A stretch of 6,867 nt of DNA from Hyphomicrobiales bacterium (lineage in GTDB: Bacteria > Pseudomonadota > Alphaproteobacteria > Parvibaculales > Parvibaculaceae), in assembly GCA_015655095.1 (NCBI GenBank), contig JAATFR010000169.1, positions 1 through 6,867 of the forward strand. The letters run 5' to 3'. Numbering within the stretch: position 1 is the first letter of the stretch; each line of letters opens with the position of its first letter. Positions 5,434 to 6,867 of this stretch are shown piece by piece. The translations under genes and the position numbers were made by a program. Below the pieces are notes generated by a model, which worked only from the letters and a program-made list of their open reading frames with translations, made no database searches and was not told where the DNA came from.

Positions 5434-5955
5434 TCACTTCGCCCGTTCATTGATCCATGGTGGCGGAAGGGCATCGCCTTTGGTGGAGCCACTGTCGCCG
5501 GAGAGATCGGCCTTTCCGGTCTGGGTATCGAGCGTCAGTTTTGAGCCTTTGGAGGTCGCCCCGTCCTGCCACAGGGTGACGCTGTCGCCCATGGTCAGGC
5601 TGTGGGCTGCCGGGTCATAGCGGGCCCACTGGCCGTCCGCCGTGACCTGATCCCTGATCATCACATGGGCCCAGCCCGAGGCCTCAATTCCTGTTATCGC
5701 CGCAGAATCGATCTGGTCCTTGCCGGGTTTCGCGCCGGAGGCCAGCGTCACAATCATGTTGTCGCCCCGGATCAGCAAGGCGCCTTGCGTGGCGTGGGCG
5801 CGCCCGCTCAGTTCAAGCTTGTGTCCATCCGCGGACGCCTTGATCGCGTCGGCCTTGAGGGTCACGGGGGTCGCCATCGCCATGGTGGCGGGGAGCAGAA
5901 CGGCACAGGTGGCGAGAGCCGCCAGCGCGTGCGTGAAATATGGGCGCAAAATCAT
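5434..5955 (-). CDS. LptA/OstA-domain periplasmic protein
   Basis: The 173-residue product begins with a signal peptide: a hydrophobic stretch at about residues 9-24 and a likely AMA cleavage site after Ala28. The mature part has the beta-rich OstA/LptA N-terminal pattern, seen in LKADAIKASADGHKLELSG, HATQGALLIRGDNMIVTL and later WARYDPAAHSLTMGDSVTLW. LptA bridges the periplasm to move lipopolysaccharide to the outer membrane. The length suits a single OstA domain. However, lptC and lptB, the usual neighbours of lptA, are not beside it: it lies between acs and a PuuD-like gene. It could be a second OstA-like protein rather than the essential LptA. The ATG at 5955 has GGGA almost touching it and a GGATC further back, so the ribosome site is unclear, but the signal peptide supports this start. 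Confidence 0.75.
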   Translation of the reverse strand: MILRPYFTHALAALATCAVLLPATMAMATPVTLKADAIKASADGHKLELSGRAHATQGALLIRGDNMIVTLASGAKPGKDQIDSAAITGIEASGWAHVMIRDQVTADGQWARYDPAAHSLTMGDSVTLWQDGATSKGSKLTLDTQTGKADLSGDSGSTKGDALPPPWINERAK

Positions 5956-5970
5956 TCCCGATCCGAGAGT

Positions 5971-6009
5971 AAAAAAGAAAACACCATAGACCGGAAGGAT
6001 AAACCGGTC
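5971..6009 (-). terminator. Weak candidate intrinsic terminator of acs
   Basis: GACCGG (5989-5994) and CCGGTC (6004-6009) form a 6-bp stem with a 9-base loop that overlaps the acs stop codon. On the minus strand, eight bases after the stem comes a T-rich stretch, TTTTCTTTTTT (5981-5971). The stem can be extended by three pairs if one T is bulged. The T-run is offset from the stem, so termination is plausible but may be partial. Confidence 0.4.
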
Positions 6010-6867
6010 ATGCCTGTTCGGATGCCTTGTTCTGCCGGTTCTGGACGAGATCGTCGACGACCTGCGGGTCGGCGAGCGTCGAGGTGTCGCCCAGATTGGA
6101 GAAGTCGTCCTCGGCGATCTTGCGCAGGATGCGGCGCATGATCTTGCCGGAGCGGGTTTTGGGCAGCCCCGGCGCCCACTGGATCAGGTCCGGCGCGGCG
6201 ATCGGTCCGATCTCCTTGCGCACCCAGACGGTCAGTTCCTTGCGCAGGGCTTCGGTTGGTTCCTCGCCGGTCTTGAGTGTGACATAGGCATAGATGCCCT
6301 GCCCCTTGATGTCATGGGGGTAGCCGACCACGGCGGCCTCCGCCACCTTGGGGTGGGCGACGAGCGCGCTTTCCACTTCCGCCGTGCCCATCCGGTGGCC
6401 CGAGACGTTCAGCACGTCGTCCACCCGACCGGTAATCCAGTAGTAACCATCCTCGTCGCGGCGGCAGCCGTCGCCGGTGAAATAATTGCCGGGGTACTGG
6501 ATGAAATAGGTGTCGATGAAGCGCTGGTGGTCGCCATAGACCGAGCGCATCTGGCCGGGCCAGCTGTCGGCGATGCACAGATTGCCCTCCGTCGCGCCCT
6601 CCAGAACCTTGCCGGCCGCGTCCACGATGACGGGGCGGATGCCGAAGAAGGGTTTTGTGGCTGAGCCGGGCTTAAGATCGGTCGCGCCCGGCAGCGGCGT
6701 GATCAGGATGCCGCCGGTTTCCGTCTGCCACCAGGTGTCGACGATGGGGCAGCGCCCCTCGCCCACCACCCGGTGATACCAGAGCCAGGCTTCCGGATTG
6801 ATCGGCTCGCCGACCGAGCCCAGCAGGCGCAGGCTTTTCAGGCTGCATTTCTGCACCGGCGCCTCGC
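6008..6867 (-). CDS. acs: Acs, acetyl-CoA synthetase (AMP-forming), C-terminal part, runs off the right edge
   Basis: About 285 C-terminal residues of a protein that is normally about 650 long are present; the N-terminal part lies beyond the right edge, in frame with no start needed inside the window. Acs activates acetate to acetyl-AMP and then acetyl-CoA in the cytoplasm. Adenylate-forming family motifs are visible in order: GSVGEPINPEAW, DTWWQTETGG (the Acs-specific tryptophans at the acetyl pocket), YFTGDGCRRDEDGYYWITGR with the hinge region VDDVLNVSGHR, and PKTRSGKIMRRILRK, whose GK lysine performs adenylation and is the site of inhibitory acetylation in studied Acs proteins. The WWQTETGG motif separates it from propionyl- or longer acyl-CoA synthetases reasonably well. 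It ends 52 bases before the LptA-like gene on the same strand. Confidence 0.96.
   Translation of the reverse strand, partial: EAPVQKCSLKSLRLLGSVGEPINPEAWLWYHRVVGEGRCPIVDTWWQTETGGILITPLPGATDLKPGSATKPFFGIRPVIVDAAGKVLEGATEGNLCIADSWPGQMRSVYGDHQRFIDTYFIQYPGNYFTGDGCRRDEDGYYWITGRVDDVLNVSGHRMGTAEVESALVAHPKVAEAAVVGYPHDIKGQGIYAYVTLKTGEEPTEALRKELTVWVRKEIGPIAAPDLIQWAPGLPKTRSGKIMRRILRKIAEDDFSNLGDTSTLADPQVVDDLVQNRQNKASEQA

Noticed and set aside
6856..6856. GTG at 6856 as the start of acs
   Set aside because: The frame stays open to the window edge and the protein would lack more than half of Acs, so this is an internal valine of a gene cut by the window.

Overview
The window reads as a stretch of chromosome from an alphaproteobacterium, probably Hyphomicrobiales (Rhizobiales)-like. 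The main reasons are an Irr-type Fur-family regulator divergent from a fabA-fabB-fabI operon, a short alphaproteobacterial-type rubrerythrin, and GC-rich coding DNA interrupted by one AT-rich control region. Genes are closely packed. No mobile element, tRNA, rRNA or CRISPR array is visible. The species cannot be fixed from this sequence.

Left part, minus strand, read right to left: fabA (2042-1512), fabB (1405-188) and the first 40 codons of fabI (122 to beyond base 1). FabA makes the cis-3-decenoyl-ACP branch point, FabB elongates unsaturated intermediates, and FabI performs the final enoyl reduction. Together they form the unsaturated fatty-acid branch of type II fatty-acid synthesis. The gaps of 106 and 65 bases contain small hairpins but no convincing terminator.

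Centre: a 230-base AT-rich control region (2043-2272) separates fabA from irr (2273-2698, plus strand), a heme/iron-responsive regulator. Irr is followed by a rubrerythrin (2753-3175, plus strand). Each of these two genes is preceded by a near-perfect inverted repeat just downstream of a candidate -10 element: 19 bp at 2207-2225 before irr, and 18 bp at 2717-2734 before rubrerythrin. These two operator-like sites are the most interesting non-coding signals here.

Right part, minus strand: acs (C-terminal half, from the right edge to 6008), an orphan LptA/OstA-domain exported protein (5955-5434), a PuuD-like class I glutamine amidotransferase-fold hydrolase (5361-4570) and a PuuA-like glutamine synthetase-family ligase (4545-3172). 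The last two form a likely operon for building and hydrolysing gamma-glutamyl amides, as in the gamma-glutamylated putrescine pathway. The oxidase and dehydrogenase of that pathway are not in the window. The rubrerythrin and ligase genes converge, and their stop codons share a single CTAG.

I found no wholly novel system. This is mostly conserved core metabolism, with a few regulatory and structural details worth checking.
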